From Pseudomonas agarici (lineage in GTDB: Bacteria > Pseudomonadota > Gammaproteobacteria > Pseudomonadales > Pseudomonadaceae), in contig NZ_FOAR01000014.1 of the NCBI RefSeq assembly GCF_900109755.1, positions 1 to 64,000 on the forward strand: a stretch of 64,000 nucleotides of DNA, read 5' to 3'. The notes beneath the pieces were generated by a model, which worked only from the letters and a program-made list of their open reading frames with translations, made no database searches and had not been told where the DNA came from. The translations under genes and the position numbers were made by a program. Below are positions 27,116 to 37,090 of the stretch, piece by piece; within the stretch, counting starts at the first letter, position 1, and each line of letters begins with the position of its first letter.

Positions 27116-28027
27116 ATGAGCACTCCAACTTCCTCTGTAGCAGTCGATCAAAGCCTGCTGTATCCGTCGCCGTACAAAGAGTTCTGGCAAGCCTTCGCCA
27201 AGAACAAGGGTGCCGTCGCCGGCCTGTTATTCATGCTGCTGGTGATCTTCTGCGCGATTTTCGCCCCCTGGGTCGCGCCGCACGATCCGAGTGAGCAGTT
27301 CCGCGACTTCCTGCTCACCCCGCCGTCCTGGCTCGAAGGTGGCCAGTCCCGGTTCCTGCTGGGCACCGATGAACTAGGCCGCGACCTGCTGTCGCGACTG
27401 ATCCAGGGCTCGCGCCTGTCGCTGCTGATCGGCCTGTCCTCGGTGGTGATGTCGCTGATTCCCGGAATTCTGATGGGCCTGCTGGCCGGCTTCTTCCCGC
27501 GCATCCTCGGGCCGACCATCATGCGCCTGATGGACATCATGCTCGCCCTGCCATCGTTGCTGCTGGCGGTGGCGATCGTCGCCATCCTCGGCCCTGGCCT
27601 GATCAACACCGTGATCGCCATTGCCATCGTCTCGCTGCCGTCTTATGTGCGCCTGACCCGCGCCGCGGTCATGGGCGAACTGAACCGCGACTACGTGACC
27701 GCCGCCCGCCTGGCCGGTGCCGGCCTGCCGCGCCTGATGTTTATCACCGTGCTACCCAACTGCATGGCGCCGCTGATCGTCCAGGCCACCCTGAGCTTTT
27801 CCTCGGCGATCCTCGACGCCGCCGCCCTGGGCTTCCTCGGCCTCGGCGTCCAGCCGCCCACCCCGGAGTGGGGCACCATGCTGGCCTCGGCCCGCGACTA
27901 CATCGAACGCGCCTGGTGGGTGGTCAGCCTGCCCGGCCTGACCATTTTGCTCAGCGTGCTGGCAATCAACCTGATGGGCGACGGCCTGCGCGATGCGCTG
28001 GACCCGAAACTCAAGAACGCCGCCTGA
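27116..28027 (+). CDS. dppC: Dipeptide ABC transporter permease DppC
   Basis: A 303-residue permease with the N-terminal OppC_N segment ([31 protein letters not shown] in effect residues 20-50) and the conserved [15 protein letters not shown] motif. The coupling loop is [16 protein letters not shown]. Partner of DppB in the inner membrane. The ATG at 27116 is 10 nt after dppB; dppD begins 10 nt after its stop with GAGGAG as ribosome site, so these genes form one operon. Confidence 0.94.
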   Translation: MSTPTSSVAVDQSLLYPSPYKEFWQAFAKNKGAVAGLLFMLLVIFCAIFAPWVAPHDPSEQFRDFLLTPPSWLEGGQSRFLLGTDELGRDLLSRLIQGSRLSLLIGLSSVVMSLIPGILMGLLAGFFPRILGPTIMRLMDIMLALPSLLLAVAIVAILGPGLINTVIAIAIVSLPSYVRLTRAAVMGELNRDYVTAARLAGAGLPRLMFITVLPNCMAPLIVQATLSFSSAILDAAALGFLGLGVQPPTPEWGTMLASARDYIERAWWVVSLPGLTILLSVLAINLMGDGLRDALDPKLKNAA

Positions 28028-28037
28028 GGAGATTCCC

Positions 28038-29006
28038 ATGTCACTGCTAGAAATCAAGAATCTCAATGTCCGCTTCGGCGACAAGACCGCCGTACCGGTG
28101 GTCGACGGCCTCGACCTGGCCGTGGACAAGGGCGAAGTACTGGCCATCGTCGGCGAATCGGGCTCGGGCAAATCCGTCACCATGATGGCGCTGATGGGCC
28201 TGATCGAGCACCCCGGTATCGTCACCGCCGACGCCTTGCGCTTCGACGGCAAGGACATGCTCAAGCTCAATGCCCGCCAGCGCCGGCAAATCGTCGGCAA
28301 AGATTTGTCCATGGTCTTCCAGGACCCGATGACCGCTCTGAACCCCAGTTACACCGTGGGCTTCCAGATCGAGGAAGTGCTGCGCCTGCACCTGAAGATG
28401 TCCGGCAAACAAGCCCGCAAACGGGCCATCGAACTGCTGGAAAAGGTCGAGATCCCAGGCGCGGCCAGTCGGATGGATGCCTATCCGCACCAACTGTCCG
28501 GCGGCATGAGCCAGCGCGTGGCAATTGCCATGGCCATTGCCGGCGAGCCGAAACTGCTGATCGCCGATGAGCCGACAACCGCTCTGGACGTGACCATCCA
28601 GGCGCAGATCATGGAGTTGCTGCTCAACCTGCAACAAGAGCAAAACATGGGCCTGGTGCTGATTACCCATGACCTCGCCGTCGTCGCCGAAACGGCCCAG
28701 CGGGTCTGCGTGATGTACGCTGGACAAGCCGTGGAAGTCGGTCGGGTCCCGGGCCTGTTCGATGTTCCGGCACACCCCTACAGCGAAGCGCTGCTCAAGG
28801 CGATTCCGGAACACAGTCTGGGCGCCGCCCGGCTGTCGACCCTGCCGGGCATCGTTCCCGGCCGCTATGACCGCCCGCAGGGTTGCCTGCTGTCGCCGCG
28901 CTGCCCCTATGTGCAAGAGAACTGCCGTCAGCAACGCCCGGGCCTGGACGCGAAAACCCATAGCCTCGCCCGTTGCTTCTACCCGCTGAACCAGGAGGTG
29001 GCGTAA
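28038..29006 (+). CDS. dppD: Dipeptide ABC transporter ATP-binding protein DppD
   Basis: A 322-residue ATPase subunit. Walker A is GESGSGKS, the signature motif is LSGGMSQR, Walker B runs into [12 protein letters not shown], and the switch histidine is in LITHDL. The C-terminal oligopeptide-transporter extension with its iron-sulfur type cysteines ([15 protein letters not shown]) is present. I start at ATG 28038 after GAGGAG; the frame is open further upstream but inside dppC. The stop shares one nucleotide with the start of dppF. Confidence 0.94.
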   Translation: MSLLEIKNLNVRFGDKTAVPVVDGLDLAVDKGEVLAIVGESGSGKSVTMMALMGLIEHPGIVTADALRFDGKDMLKLNARQRRQIVGKDLSMVFQDPMTALNPSYTVGFQIEEVLRLHLKMSGKQARKRAIELLEKVEIPGAASRMDAYPHQLSGGMSQRVAIAMAIAGEPKLLIADEPTTALDVTIQAQIMELLLNLQQEQNMGLVLITHDLAVVAETAQRVCVMYAGQAVEVGRVPGLFDVPAHPYSEALLKAIPEHSLGAARLSTLPGIVPGRYDRPQGCLLSPRCPYVQENCRQQRPGLDAKTHSLARCFYPLNQEVA

Positions 29007-29974
29007 TGGCCGTCGTTCTCACCGCCCGCGACCTCACCCGTCACTACGAAGTCTCTCGCGGCCTGTTCAAGGGCCATGCGCTGGTACGCGCCCTCAACGG
29101 CGTGTCGTTCGAATTGGAGGCTGGCAAGACCCTGGCCGTGGTAGGCGAATCCGGGTGTGGCAAGTCCACACTGGCCCGCGCTCTGACCCTCATCGAGGAG
29201 CCCTCGTCCGGCTCGTTGAAGATCGCTGGCCAGGAAGTCAACGGCGCCAACAAGGCCGAGCGCAAGCAACTGCGCAAGGACGTGCAGATGGTGTTCCAGA
29301 GCCCCTACGCGTCGCTCAACCCACGGCAGAAGATCGGTGACCAGCTCGGTGAACCGCTGCTGATCAATACTCACCTGTCGGCCGCCGAGCGCCGCGAGAA
29401 AGTGCAGGCGATGATGAGCCAGGTCGGTTTGCGGCCTGAGCATTATCAGCGTTACCCGCACATGTTCTCCGGCGGCCAGCGCCAGCGGATCGCCCTGGCC
29501 CGAGCGATGATGTTGCAACCCAAGGTGCTGGTGGCGGACGAACCGACCTCGGCCCTCGACGTCTCGATCCAGGCCCAAGTGCTGAACCTGTTCATGGACC
29601 TGCAGCAGCAGTTCAACACCGCCTACGTGTTCATCTCCCACAACCTGGCGGTGGTGCGCCACGTGGCAGACCAGGTGCTAGTGATGTACCTTGGCCGGCC
29701 AGCCGAAATGGGTCCGAAAGAGGACATCTACACCCGTCCGCTACACCCGTATACCCAGGCCCTGCTGTCGGCGACCCCGACCATCCACCCGGACCCGCTG
29801 AAACCGAAGATCAAGATCGTCGGCGAACTGCCCAACCCGCTCAACCCGCCGAGCGGCTGCGCCTTCCACAAGCGCTGCCCCTATGCGACCGAGCGTTGCG
29901 CTACCGAGCTGCCGGAGCTGCGCCAAGTGGATACCCGCCAGGTCGCCTGCCACTACGCCGAGCAATTCCTCTGA
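29006..29974 (+). CDS. dppF: Dipeptide ABC transporter ATP-binding protein DppF
   Basis: A 322-residue ATPase, partner of DppD. Walker A GESGCGKST, signature FSGGQRQR, Walker B VLVADEPTSALD and switch FISHNL are intact, and the C-terminal SGCAFHKRCPYATERC cysteine cluster is present. The ATG at 29006 follows AGGAGG and overlaps the dppD stop by one base, so the two are translationally coupled. It closes the dpp operon; a terminator lies about 50 nt downstream. Confidence 0.94.
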   Translation: MAVVLTARDLTRHYEVSRGLFKGHALVRALNGVSFELEAGKTLAVVGESGCGKSTLARALTLIEEPSSGSLKIAGQEVNGANKAERKQLRKDVQMVFQSPYASLNPRQKIGDQLGEPLLINTHLSAAERREKVQAMMSQVGLRPEHYQRYPHMFSGGQRQRIALARAMMLQPKVLVADEPTSALDVSIQAQVLNLFMDLQQQFNTAYVFISHNLAVVRHVADQVLVMYLGRPAEMGPKEDIYTRPLHPYTQALLSATPTIHPDPLKPKIKIVGELPNPLNPPSGCAFHKRCPYATERCATELPELRQVDTRQVACHYAEQFL

Positions 29975-30024
29975 CCGACACTCCAAAAACGCCTTCCTGA
30001 AAAAGCGAAGGCGCTGAAAACCCA

Positions 30025-30070
30025 GCCCCTTCTGCCAGGTGGCGCATCAACTTGGCAGAAAGGGCCTTTT
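30025..30070 (+). terminator. Intrinsic terminator of the dpp operon
   Basis: GCCCCTTCTGCCA (30025-30037) pairs with TGGCAGAAAGGGC (30053-30065) with one mismatch, followed by CTTTT. Confidence 0.75.
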
Positions 30071-30247
30071 CATGTGGGGAGCCGCTCGATCAAATAGCGC
30101 CGTCGCCCTGGCAGCCTCATTGACCCAGATATATCCTACCGAAAATCGAAAATAAGCCTACAAAACAACGCTCCTGACCCTACTTCCTTCGGTTCTGAAC
30201 AGCTGCAACCTGCCCTTCCTGATATTTTAACGAGAGGGGCATATCAA

Positions 30248-30571
30248 ATGAGCTGTGGCATCAACGGTGTTACGTTTGGGCATAGAAGTAAAGAAGGCTT
30301 TAAAAATATAGGACGCATTTATAGGTACGGCAACATGCTGAGCGCGACTCTGTCAGGCGGCGTTATTACCAACCTATTCTTCAACAACGGCCCTTTATCT
30401 GCTACATATTCAATATCGCAATACGACTTCACTCTATTTACCCGTGCTGTGGCCGCAACCCCAACAATAGTCAAGAATAGGGTTAACTTAGAAGTAGCTG
30501 CCATCATTACAGATAACACCATTAACTACAAAGAAAGAGAATTTTGGAAGTGCATATACAATGCACACTAA
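30248..30571 (+). CDS. Unknown small protein, first gene of an AT-rich pair
   Basis: A 107-residue protein I do not recognise. It starts MSCGINGVTFGHRSKEGF, has an N-terminal half rich in Gly, Ser and aromatic residues (IGRIYRYGNMLSATLSGG) and no signal peptide or membrane segment. GAGAGGGG precedes the ATG. Its end overlaps the start of the next gene by 11 nt in another frame, so the two are coupled. Base composition is clearly more AT-rich than the surroundings, with many A/T-ending codons, suggesting recent transfer. The layout (short cytoplasmic protein plus exported partner) would fit a toxin/immunity or similar pair, but that is inference. Confidence 0.6.
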   Translation: MSCGINGVTFGHRSKEGFKNIGRIYRYGNMLSATLSGGVITNLFFNNGPLSATYSISQYDFTLFTRAVAATPTIVKNRVNLEVAAIITDNTINYKEREFWKCIYNAH

Positions 30572-31097
30572 AACGCTCATCATGATTTTATCCGTATTGG
30601 CGATAACCGACGCCTTCGCCTCGCATCTTCAAGAAAAGGAAGCCGAATTAAAATATACATATATAGCATCACTTAAAAAAGCTCATGAAAATTATAATTC
30701 AAAATTTGAAATCTGCATAAAAAATGAAAAACTAAAAACCCCACTAAAAACCTCCGACATAGAGTTCCTGAAGAAGCAATATGCACAAACAATGATTTTC
30801 ATTGAAAAAAAGCATAGACTATCAACATGTATTTACCCTGAAGAAAATATCGTCATCCGTAAACACATCGAGACGCTAAGCCTCCTTCGCTCAGAAAAAA
30901 TACTTCCAACAACAGAGGAAGAAACCCTCACTCAAACAATAGATATCTATTTCGGTCTTGAAAATAAACACGACCTTGAGTTCAAAAAAAAATACGAACT
31001 CATACCCGGAGAACTGCGGAAACGATTTGACCATGTGGTCAAGGATAAAAGCCTGGAAATCAACTTCGTCAAGATCACCGATGCCCTGCCCGAATGA
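30561..31097 (+). CDS. Unknown exported helical protein, second gene of an AT-rich pair
   Basis: A 178-residue protein with a signal peptide (about 1-20, MILSVLAITDAFASH), followed by a charged, Lys/Glu-rich, mostly helical chain (LQEKEAELKYTYIASLKKAHENY...). Two cysteines (CIKNEK and STCIYPEE) could form a periplasmic disulfide. No family recognised. Very AT-rich with long A-runs; the last 25 codons return to ordinary GC content. It overlaps the gene before it by 11 nt. Probably periplasmic and functionally tied to its partner. Confidence 0.6.
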   Translation: MHTKTLIMILSVLAITDAFASHLQEKEAELKYTYIASLKKAHENYNSKFEICIKNEKLKTPLKTSDIEFLKKQYAQTMIFIEKKHRLSTCIYPEENIVIRKHIETLSLLRSEKILPTTEEETLTQTIDIYFGLENKHDLEFKKKYELIPGELRKRFDHVVKDKSLEINFVKITDALPE

Positions 31098-31211
31098 TCG
31101 TTGCCATGTTGCCTGGAAAGATACAGCGCAACATCAACAGCGCAAGGCACTCCCACGCAGACGGCTCAACGCCTCGATGTGGGAACGATCTGAGTTTGCA
31201 CCGCCGAGCCG

Positions 31212-31463
31212 TCAAGTATCCCCGTCGTCCTCTTCATCATCGCCGGTATCAGGCTCTTCGGTGGTGGAGCCATCATCGCTCTCGCCATCGCCTTGCTCCT
31301 CGTCGACGGAGTCGGCGACCGTCAAAGCACGGCCCTGGACACTGTTCGCTGTCCACACACCAGAGGCCTGGGGCAGGCTCGTACTGGCCCAGGCTGCCGT
31401 GGTGCCCAGCGCCAGCATCACCAGCACCTTGAGCAGCAACACAATGCGTTGAAAGATGTTCAT
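31212..31463 (-). CDS. Small exported acidic protein
   Basis: An 83-residue protein with a clear signal peptide (MNIFQRIVLLLKVLVML... cut after AWA, about residue 25) and a very acidic C-terminal tail of Asp, Glu, Gly and Ser (EEQGDGESDDGSTTEEPDTG). Not recognised as a family member; the tail suggests metal or cation binding or a flexible extension. The start at 31463 gives a normal signal peptide. It lies alone between the AT-rich pair and prfC. Confidence 0.55.
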   Translation of the reverse strand: MNIFQRIVLLLKVLVMLALGTTAAWASTSLPQASGVWTANSVQGRALTVADSVDEEQGDGESDDGSTTEEPDTGDDEEDDGDT

Positions 31464-31658
31464 CGTCGATCCAGTCCTTCTATAGGTAAGTCGCGATTGC
31501 CTGAGCGCCAGTTCAAACAACCTGCGCCAACTTCCTCAGACGCTAGTCCCGTCGACGAACTTTTTCCATACTGGCTACATGAAACTTTCCAGCGCTTCTT
31601 AGAATAATTCCAACTAACCGTCAGATCCGAAGAACCTATGGCACTTTTCAATCACTCA

Positions 31659-31690
31659 TAAAAAACCCCGCCGGCGAGCAGCGGGGTTTG
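31659..31690 (-). terminator. Intrinsic terminator of prfC
   Basis: On the minus strand CAAACCCCGC with GCGGGGTTT around a short loop, followed by a run of T, about 35 nt after the prfC stop. Confidence 0.85.
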
Positions 31691-31723
31691 CGGCTGGAGG
31701 ACTTTACCTTCGGCTATGGCAAA

Positions 31724-33307
31724 TCAGTGATGCTCACGCGTCGCGCGGAATTTCACATCCGGCCAGCGCTCTTCCATCAGTGCCAGATTGACCCGGGTCG
31801 GCGCCAGGTAGGTCAGGTGACCGCCGCCGTCGATGGCGAGGTTTTCTACGGCCTTGAGCTTGAACTCTTCCAGCTTCTTCTTATCACTGCAATCGATCCA
31901 GCGAGCCGAATACACGGTGATCGGCTCGTAGGAGCATTCGACTTTGTATTCCTCTTTCAAGCGGCTGGCCACCACATCGAACTGCAGCACCCCGACGGCG
32001 CCGAGGATGATGTCGTTGCTGCGCTCCGGGAAGAACACCTGGGTCGCGCCCTCCTCAGCCAACTGCTGCAAGCCCTGGCGCAGTTGTTTGGACTTGAGCG
32101 GATCGCGCAGCCGTACTCGGCGGAACAGTTCCGGGGCGAAGTGCGGAATACCGGTAAAGCCCAAGGCCTCGCCTTCGGTGAAGGTGTCACCGATCTGGAT
32201 GGTGCCGTGGTTGTGCAGGCCGATGATGTCGCCCGCGTAGGCTTCTTCCAGCTGTTCGCGCTCGGAGGAGAAGAACGTCAGCGCATCGCCGATCCGCACG
32301 TCTTTGCCGGTCCGTACATGGCGCATCTTCATGCCCTTGTCGTACTTGCCCGAGCAGATTCGCATGAAGGCGATGCGGTCGCGGTGCTTGGGGTCCATGT
32401 TCGCCTGGATCTTGAACACAAAACCGGAGAATTTCTCTTCCACCGGCTCGACCGTGCGCTCGTTGGCGACACGCGCCAACGGCTTCGGCGCCCAATCGAC
32501 CACGGCGTCGAGTACATGGTCGACACCGAAGTTGCCCAGCGCGGTGCCGAAGAACACCGGGGTCAGCTGACCATCGAGGAATTCCTGCTGGTTGAATTCA
32601 TGGCAGGCGCCCTGCACCAGTTCCAGTTGCTCGATAAACCGCTCGTACTCGTCACCCAGGTGGGCGCGGGCTTCGTCCGAGTCGAGTTTCTCGATGATCT
32701 TTACCTCGGTGCGCTCATGACCATGGCCGGCGGTGTAGACGATGATGTAGTCGTCGGCCAGGTGGTAGACGCCCTTGAAGTCGCGGTAGCAACCGATCGG
32801 CCAGGTGATCGGCGCCGCCTTGATCTTCAGGACCGACTCGATTTCGTCGAGCAGTTCGATCGGGTCGCGGATATCGCGATCGAGCTTGTTGATAAAGCTG
32901 ACGATCGGTGTATCACGCAGGCGGCAGACGTCCATCAGGGCGATGGTCCGCGGTTCGACGCCCTTGCCGCCGTCGAGCACCATTAGCGCCGAGTCCACGG
33001 CGGTCAGGGTCCGGTAGGTGTCTTCGGAGAAGTCTTCGTGGCCTGGCGTATCGAGCAGGTTGACCATGTGATCCCGGTAGGGGAACTGCATGACCGAGGT
33101 GGTAATGGAAATACCCCGTTGCTTCTCCATTTCCATCCAGTCGGAGGTGGCATGGCGATCGGATTTGCGAGATTTCACCGTGCCCGCCACCGCAATCGCC
33201 TTGCCCATCAGCAACAGCTTTTCGGTGATGGTGGTCTTACCCGCATCCGGGTGGGAAATAATGGCGAAGGTGCGGCGTTTCGCGACTTCGGCGGCCTGGT
33301 TGGTCAT
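31724..33307 (-). CDS. prfC: Peptide chain release factor 3
   Basis: A 527-residue translational GTPase that recycles RF1/RF2 from the ribosome after termination. The G domain shows G1 [11 protein letters not shown]2 [13 protein letters not shown]3 DTPGHEDF and G4 NKLD, followed by the RF3-specific domains II and III ([24 protein letters not shown]). Length matches the family. Single gene with its own terminator; divergent from the osmolyte transporter operon. Confidence 0.96.
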   Translation of the reverse strand: MTNQAAEVAKRRTFAIISHPDAGKTTITEKLLLMGKAIAVAGTVKSRKSDRHATSDWMEMEKQRGISITTSVMQFPYRDHMVNLLDTPGHEDFSEDTYRTLTAVDSALMVLDGGKGVEPRTIALMDVCRLRDTPIVSFINKLDRDIRDPIELLDEIESVLKIKAAPITWPIGCYRDFKGVYHLADDYIIVYTAGHGHERTEVKIIEKLDSDEARAHLGDEYERFIEQLELVQGACHEFNQQEFLDGQLTPVFFGTALGNFGVDHVLDAVVDWAPKPLARVANERTVEPVEEKFSGFVFKIQANMDPKHRDRIAFMRICSGKYDKGMKMRHVRTGKDVRIGDALTFFSSEREQLEEAYAGDIIGLHNHGTIQIGDTFTEGEALGFTGIPHFAPELFRRVRLRDPLKSKQLRQGLQQLAEEGATQVFFPERSNDIILGAVGVLQFDVVASRLKEEYKVECSYEPITVYSARWIDCSDKKKLEEFKLKAVENLAIDGGGHLTYLAPTRVNLALMEERWPDVKFRATREHH

Positions 33308-33648
33308 GGGAAATCGCCTGACAGGTGATTCAAAAAAGGGCGCCGATTATAGACCAAAGCCGACACCAGCGGCCACCGCTGCCCTCTCGCCCGGCGGGCC
33401 ACCGGATAGCCCAAAGCAATTAATTGGGGAACCTTTTAAAGCGCACAGGCGTCCACTCCCCTGTCATGACCTTTCATCAGGTGTAGAAAAATCAGCCAGT
33501 TAGCCTGATGACATGACGCTTATGGCTAACCCTCTAGCTCTTCGTCGACAAGGGGGGAAAGCTGCTTTTCGCGGACATTCTTCCCGGCATCCAGCAATGG
33601 CCTTGCCTCAAGGGAATGTGTCTGCCGACTGAAAAAAGGAGTCCATCT
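33308..33648 (+). promoter_or_regulatory. Promoter region of the osmolyte ABC transporter
   Basis: About 340 bases between divergent prfC and the transporter operon. GGAACCTTTT at 33428-33437 followed 17 nt after GAACCT by TCCAC resembles an ECF/AlgU-type -35 and -10 pair (GAACTT, TCtga), which would suit osmotic induction. The match is partial and may be chance. No gene is seen in the region. Confidence 0.35.
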
Positions 33649-34365
33649 GTGGCTAATCGCTATGGCCAAGGGCTTATCGGAGGCGCAGTGGTCATCGCCC
33701 TCCTGGCCCTGCTGATCCACTGGATCGGCATCAGCACTATCGAGCACTACCGAGACGACTTGTGGTTCTACCTGCAAGCTCACCTGTACCTGGTCCTGGC
33801 GTCGATGTTGGCCGCCCTGCTGGTCGGAATTCCCGCCGGCATCTTCCTCAGCCGCCCCGCCATGAGCGGTCGCGCCGAACGCTTCATGCAGGTGTTCAAT
33901 ATCGGCAATACCGTCCCGCCCCTGGCAGTACTGGCGATTGCCCTGGGGATCCTCGGCATCGGCGCGGGCCCGGCGATCCTTGCTCTGTTCCTTGCCTCCC
34001 TGCTGCCCATCGTGCGCAATACCTATGAGGGCCTGAAAAACGTCGAGGGGTCTCTCAAGGAGGCTGCCGTGGGCATCGGCATGACCCCACGCCAAGTGCT
34101 CTGGCGGGTGGAACTGCCCAATGCCGTACCGATCATCGTCGGTGGCGTGCGAGTGGCCCTGGCGATCAACGTCGGTACCGCGCCGCTGGCCTTCCTGATC
34201 GGCGCCAACAGCCTGGGCAGCCTGATTTTCCCCGGCATCGCCCTGAACAACCAGCCGCAACTGACCCTCGGCGCAGCCTGTACCGCCTTGCTGGCGCTGC
34301 TGCTCGATGGTCTGGTGACATTGGCCAGCCGGCGCTGGCTGGAACGCGGCCTGCGGCCCGCCTGA
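33649..34365 (+). CDS. Osmolyte ABC transporter permease (YehW/OpuCB-like)
   Basis: A 238-residue BPD-type inner-membrane permease with about six hydrophobic segments and the conserved loop IVRNTYEGLKNVEGSLKEAAVGIGMTPRQVLWRVELPNA. The start is GTG 33649, with AAGGAG 8 nt upstream; the frame is open upstream but without ribosome site. First gene of a four-gene operon (permease, binding protein, permease, ATPase) of the quaternary-amine/osmoprotectant type. The ligand is not defined by sequence. Confidence 0.88.
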   Translation: MANRYGQGLIGGAVVIALLALLIHWIGISTIEHYRDDLWFYLQAHLYLVLASMLAALLVGIPAGIFLSRPAMSGRAERFMQVFNIGNTVPPLAVLAIALGILGIGAGPAILALFLASLLPIVRNTYEGLKNVEGSLKEAAVGIGMTPRQVLWRVELPNAVPIIVGGVRVALAINVGTAPLAFLIGANSLGSLIFPGIALNNQPQLTLGAACTALLALLLDGLVTLASRRWLERGLRPA

Positions 34366-34379
34366 GCAAAGGAAAAACC

Positions 34380-35273
34380 ATGAAAAGACTCTACTTGTTT
34401 TTAGGCTGCGCCCTGCTGTTCGCAGGATGGGCCCAGGCCGCCGAAAAACCCGTGATCCGCATCGGCGCGCGGGTATTCACCGAACAAACCCTGCTTGCGG
34501 AAATCACCGCGCAATACCTGCGCACCAAGGGCTACGACACTCGGATCACCGGCGGCCTGGGCAGCAATCTTGCCCGTAGCGCCCACGAAAGTGGGCAACT
34601 GGACATGCTCTGGGAATACACGGGGGTGTCGCTGGTGGCCTACAACCATGTAACGGAAAAACTCGACAGCGAACAGTCCTACGCACGAGTCAAGGAACTC
34701 GATGCCCAAAAAGGCCTGGTCTGGCTCACGCCGTCGAAGTTCAGCAACACCTACGCCCTGGCCCTGCCGCAGAAGATCGCGGAACAATACCCACAGGTCA
34801 GCACCATCAGCCAACTGACCACGGTGCTCGCCGCCGAGGCAAAAAACCATCATCTGGTGGCGCTGGACACCGAGTTCGCCAACCGCTCCGATGGCCTGGA
34901 AGGTATGGTGAAGCTGTACGACATGAACCTGACCCGCCAGAACATTCGCCAGATGGATGCCGGTCTGGTTTATACCGCACTGCGCAATGGCCAGGTATTC
35001 GCCGGGCTGGTCTACACCACCGACGGGCGCTTGAACGCCTTCAAGCTCAAACTGCTGGAAGACGACCGCCACTATTTCCCGGATTACACCGCCGCGCCCG
35101 TGGTGCGCCAGGCCTATCTCGACGCCCACCCGCAATTGGCCGCCGATCTCAAGCCGTTGGCCGAGCTGTTCGACGACGACACCATGCGCCAGCTCAATGC
35201 CCGAGTCGATGTCGACCACCAGAGCCCCTCATCCGTGGCGGCCGACTTCCTGCGCCAGCACCCCATCCACTAA
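34380..35273 (+). CDS. Osmolyte ABC transporter binding protein (OsmF/YehZ-like)
   Basis: A 297-residue periplasmic binding protein of the OpuAC/OsmF type. Signal peptide to about residue 20 (FAGWAQAA). Family features: IRIGARVFTEQTLLAEI, GGLGSNLARSAHESGQLDMLWEYTG and PAPVVRQ-like APVVRQAYLDAHPQL. Overall it reads closest to E. coli OsmF/YehZ, which binds glycine betaine weakly; other members bind choline or carnitine. It lies 14 nt after the first permease and 9 nt before the second. Confidence 0.88.
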   Translation: MKRLYLFLGCALLFAGWAQAAEKPVIRIGARVFTEQTLLAEITAQYLRTKGYDTRITGGLGSNLARSAHESGQLDMLWEYTGVSLVAYNHVTEKLDSEQSYARVKELDAQKGLVWLTPSKFSNTYALALPQKIAEQYPQVSTISQLTTVLAAEAKNHHLVALDTEFANRSDGLEGMVKLYDMNLTRQNIRQMDAGLVYTALRNGQVFAGLVYTTDGRLNAFKLKLLEDDRHYFPDYTAAPVVRQAYLDAHPQLAADLKPLAELFDDDTMRQLNARVDVDHQSPSSVAADFLRQHPIH

Positions 35274-35282
35274 GGAGGAGAC

Positions 35283-35936
35283 ATGGAATTTCTCAACGCC
35301 TTTTCCCACCTGGACTGGCCACAGGTCCTGCATCTGACCGGGCAACACATCACCCTGGTCGGCATTGCCGTGACCCTGGCGATTGTTATCGGCGTGCCCC
35401 TGGGCGTACTGATGACCCGTTTCCCGGTGCTGGCCGGTCCCCTGCAAGCCAGTGCCACGGTGCTTCTGACCGTGCCGTCGATTGCGCTGTTCGGCCTGTT
35501 GCTGCCGTTCTATTCGAAATTCGGCCAGGGCCTCGGACCGCTGCCGGCGATCACTGCCGTGTTCCTCTACTCCTTACTGCCGATCCTGCGTAACACCTAT
35601 CTGGCCCTGACCGGTGTCGAGCCGGGTATCCGCGAAGCCGCCCGTGGCATCGGCATGACCTTCGGCCAGCGCTTGCGCATGGTCGAGTTGCCGATTGCGG
35701 TGCCGGTGATCCTCGCCGGCGTGCGCACCGCCGTGGTGATGAACATCGGCGTCATGACCATCGCCGCCACCATCGGCGCGGGCGGCCTGGGCGTACTGAT
35801 CCTGGCCTCCATCAGCCGCAGCGACATGTCGATGTTGATCGTCGGTGCCGTACTGGTCAGTGTCCTGGCCATCGCCGCCGATCTGCTCCTGCAATGGCTG
35901 CAACGCTCACTGACTCCCAAAGGACTCCTGAAATGA
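35283..35936 (+). CDS. Osmolyte ABC transporter permease (YehY/OpuCD-like)
   Basis: A 217-residue permease with five to six hydrophobic segments and the loop LRNTYLALTGVEPGIREAARGIGMTFGQRLRMVELPIA, paralogous to the first permease of the operon. AAGGAGGAG precedes the ATG. Its stop overlaps the start of the ATPase gene by 4 nt (ATGA). Confidence 0.88.
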   Translation: MEFLNAFSHLDWPQVLHLTGQHITLVGIAVTLAIVIGVPLGVLMTRFPVLAGPLQASATVLLTVPSIALFGLLLPFYSKFGQGLGPLPAITAVFLYSLLPILRNTYLALTGVEPGIREAARGIGMTFGQRLRMVELPIAVPVILAGVRTAVVMNIGVMTIAATIGAGGLGVLILASISRSDMSMLIVGAVLVSVLAIAADLLLQWLQRSLTPKGLLK

Positions 35937-37090
35937 TCGAACTACAGAACCTGAGCAAGACCTTTCAAAGTAGCGGCAAGGTCGTCAAGGCCGTCGACTC
36001 CGTGAGCCTGACCGTCAACGAAGGCGAGATCTGTGTGTTTCTCGGTCCCTCGGGTTGCGGTAAGAGCACCACGCTGAAGATGATCAACCGTCTGATCGTG
36101 CCGACATCGGGTCGGGTCTTGATCAACGGCGAAGACACCACCCTGCTCGATGAAGTGACGCTGCGGCGCAATATCGGCTACGTGATCCAGCAGATCGGCC
36201 TGTTCCCGAACATGACCATCGAGGAAAACATCACCGTGGTGCCACGCCTGTTGGGCTGGGACAAGCAGAAATGCCATGACCGCGCCCGCGAGCTGATGAG
36301 TATGATCAAGCTCGAGCCCAAGCAATACCTGGGCCGTTACCCACGGGAACTGTCCGGCGGCCAGCAACAGCGGATCGGCGTGATCCGGGCCCTGGCGGCC
36401 GACGCGCCGTTACTGTTGATGGACGAGCCCTTCGGCGCGGTCGATCCGATCAACCGGGAAATGATCCAGAACGAATTCTTCGAGATGCAACGAGCGCTGA
36501 ACAAGACCGTGATCATGGTCAGCCATGACATCGACGAAGCCCTCAAGCTGGGCGACAAAATCGCCATCTTCCGCAGCGGCCAGCTGATCCAGATCGACCA
36601 TCCGGACACGCTGCTGGCGCATCCGGCGGATGATTTCGTCAGCAACTTCGTCGGCCAGGACAGCACCCTCAAGCGCCTGTTACTGGTCAAGGCCGAGGAT
36701 GCGGCGGACAACGCGCCGTCGGTGAGCCCGCAAACGCCAGTGGCCGATGCGCTGGAACTGATGGATGAGCACGACCGTCGCTACGTGGTGGTGACCGATG
36801 CCGCCAACAAGGCACTGGGCTATGTTCGCCGCCGCGATCTGCATCGCCAAGGCGGCGAATGCGGGCAATACCTGCGCGAATTCAATGCCACCGCGGCCTA
36901 CGACGAACACCTGCGCATCCTGCTGTCGCGGATGTACGAGTTCAACCGCTCATGGCTGCCGGTGATGGACGCCGAGCGGGTGTTCCTCGGCGAGGTGACC
37001 CAGGAGTCGATTGCCGCCTACCTGAGTTCCGGCCGTTCACGCGGGGCCAAGACCTGCATTGTTTCGCCCGCCGAAATGGCGGTGGTCTGA
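35933..37090 (+). CDS. Osmolyte ABC transporter ATP-binding protein with CBS domains
   Basis: A 385-residue ATPase of the ProV/OpuCA class. Walker A GPSGCGKST, signature LSGGQQQR, Walker B LLLMDEPFGAVD, switch VSHDIDEA. The C-terminal ~130 residues (about 250-370) form a tandem CBS region (TPVADALELMDEHDRRYVVVTD), which in OpuCA-type proteins senses ionic strength or nucleotides. ATG 35933 overlaps the preceding permease stop. Last gene of the operon. Confidence 0.9.
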   Translation: MIELQNLSKTFQSSGKVVKAVDSVSLTVNEGEICVFLGPSGCGKSTTLKMINRLIVPTSGRVLINGEDTTLLDEVTLRRNIGYVIQQIGLFPNMTIEENITVVPRLLGWDKQKCHDRARELMSMIKLEPKQYLGRYPRELSGGQQQRIGVIRALAADAPLLLMDEPFGAVDPINREMIQNEFFEMQRALNKTVIMVSHDIDEALKLGDKIAIFRSGQLIQIDHPDTLLAHPADDFVSNFVGQDSTLKRLLLVKAEDAADNAPSVSPQTPVADALELMDEHDRRYVVVTDAANKALGYVRRRDLHRQGGECGQYLREFNATAAYDEHLRILLSRMYEFNRSWLPVMDAERVFLGEVTQESIAAYLSSGRSRGAKTCIVSPAEMAVV

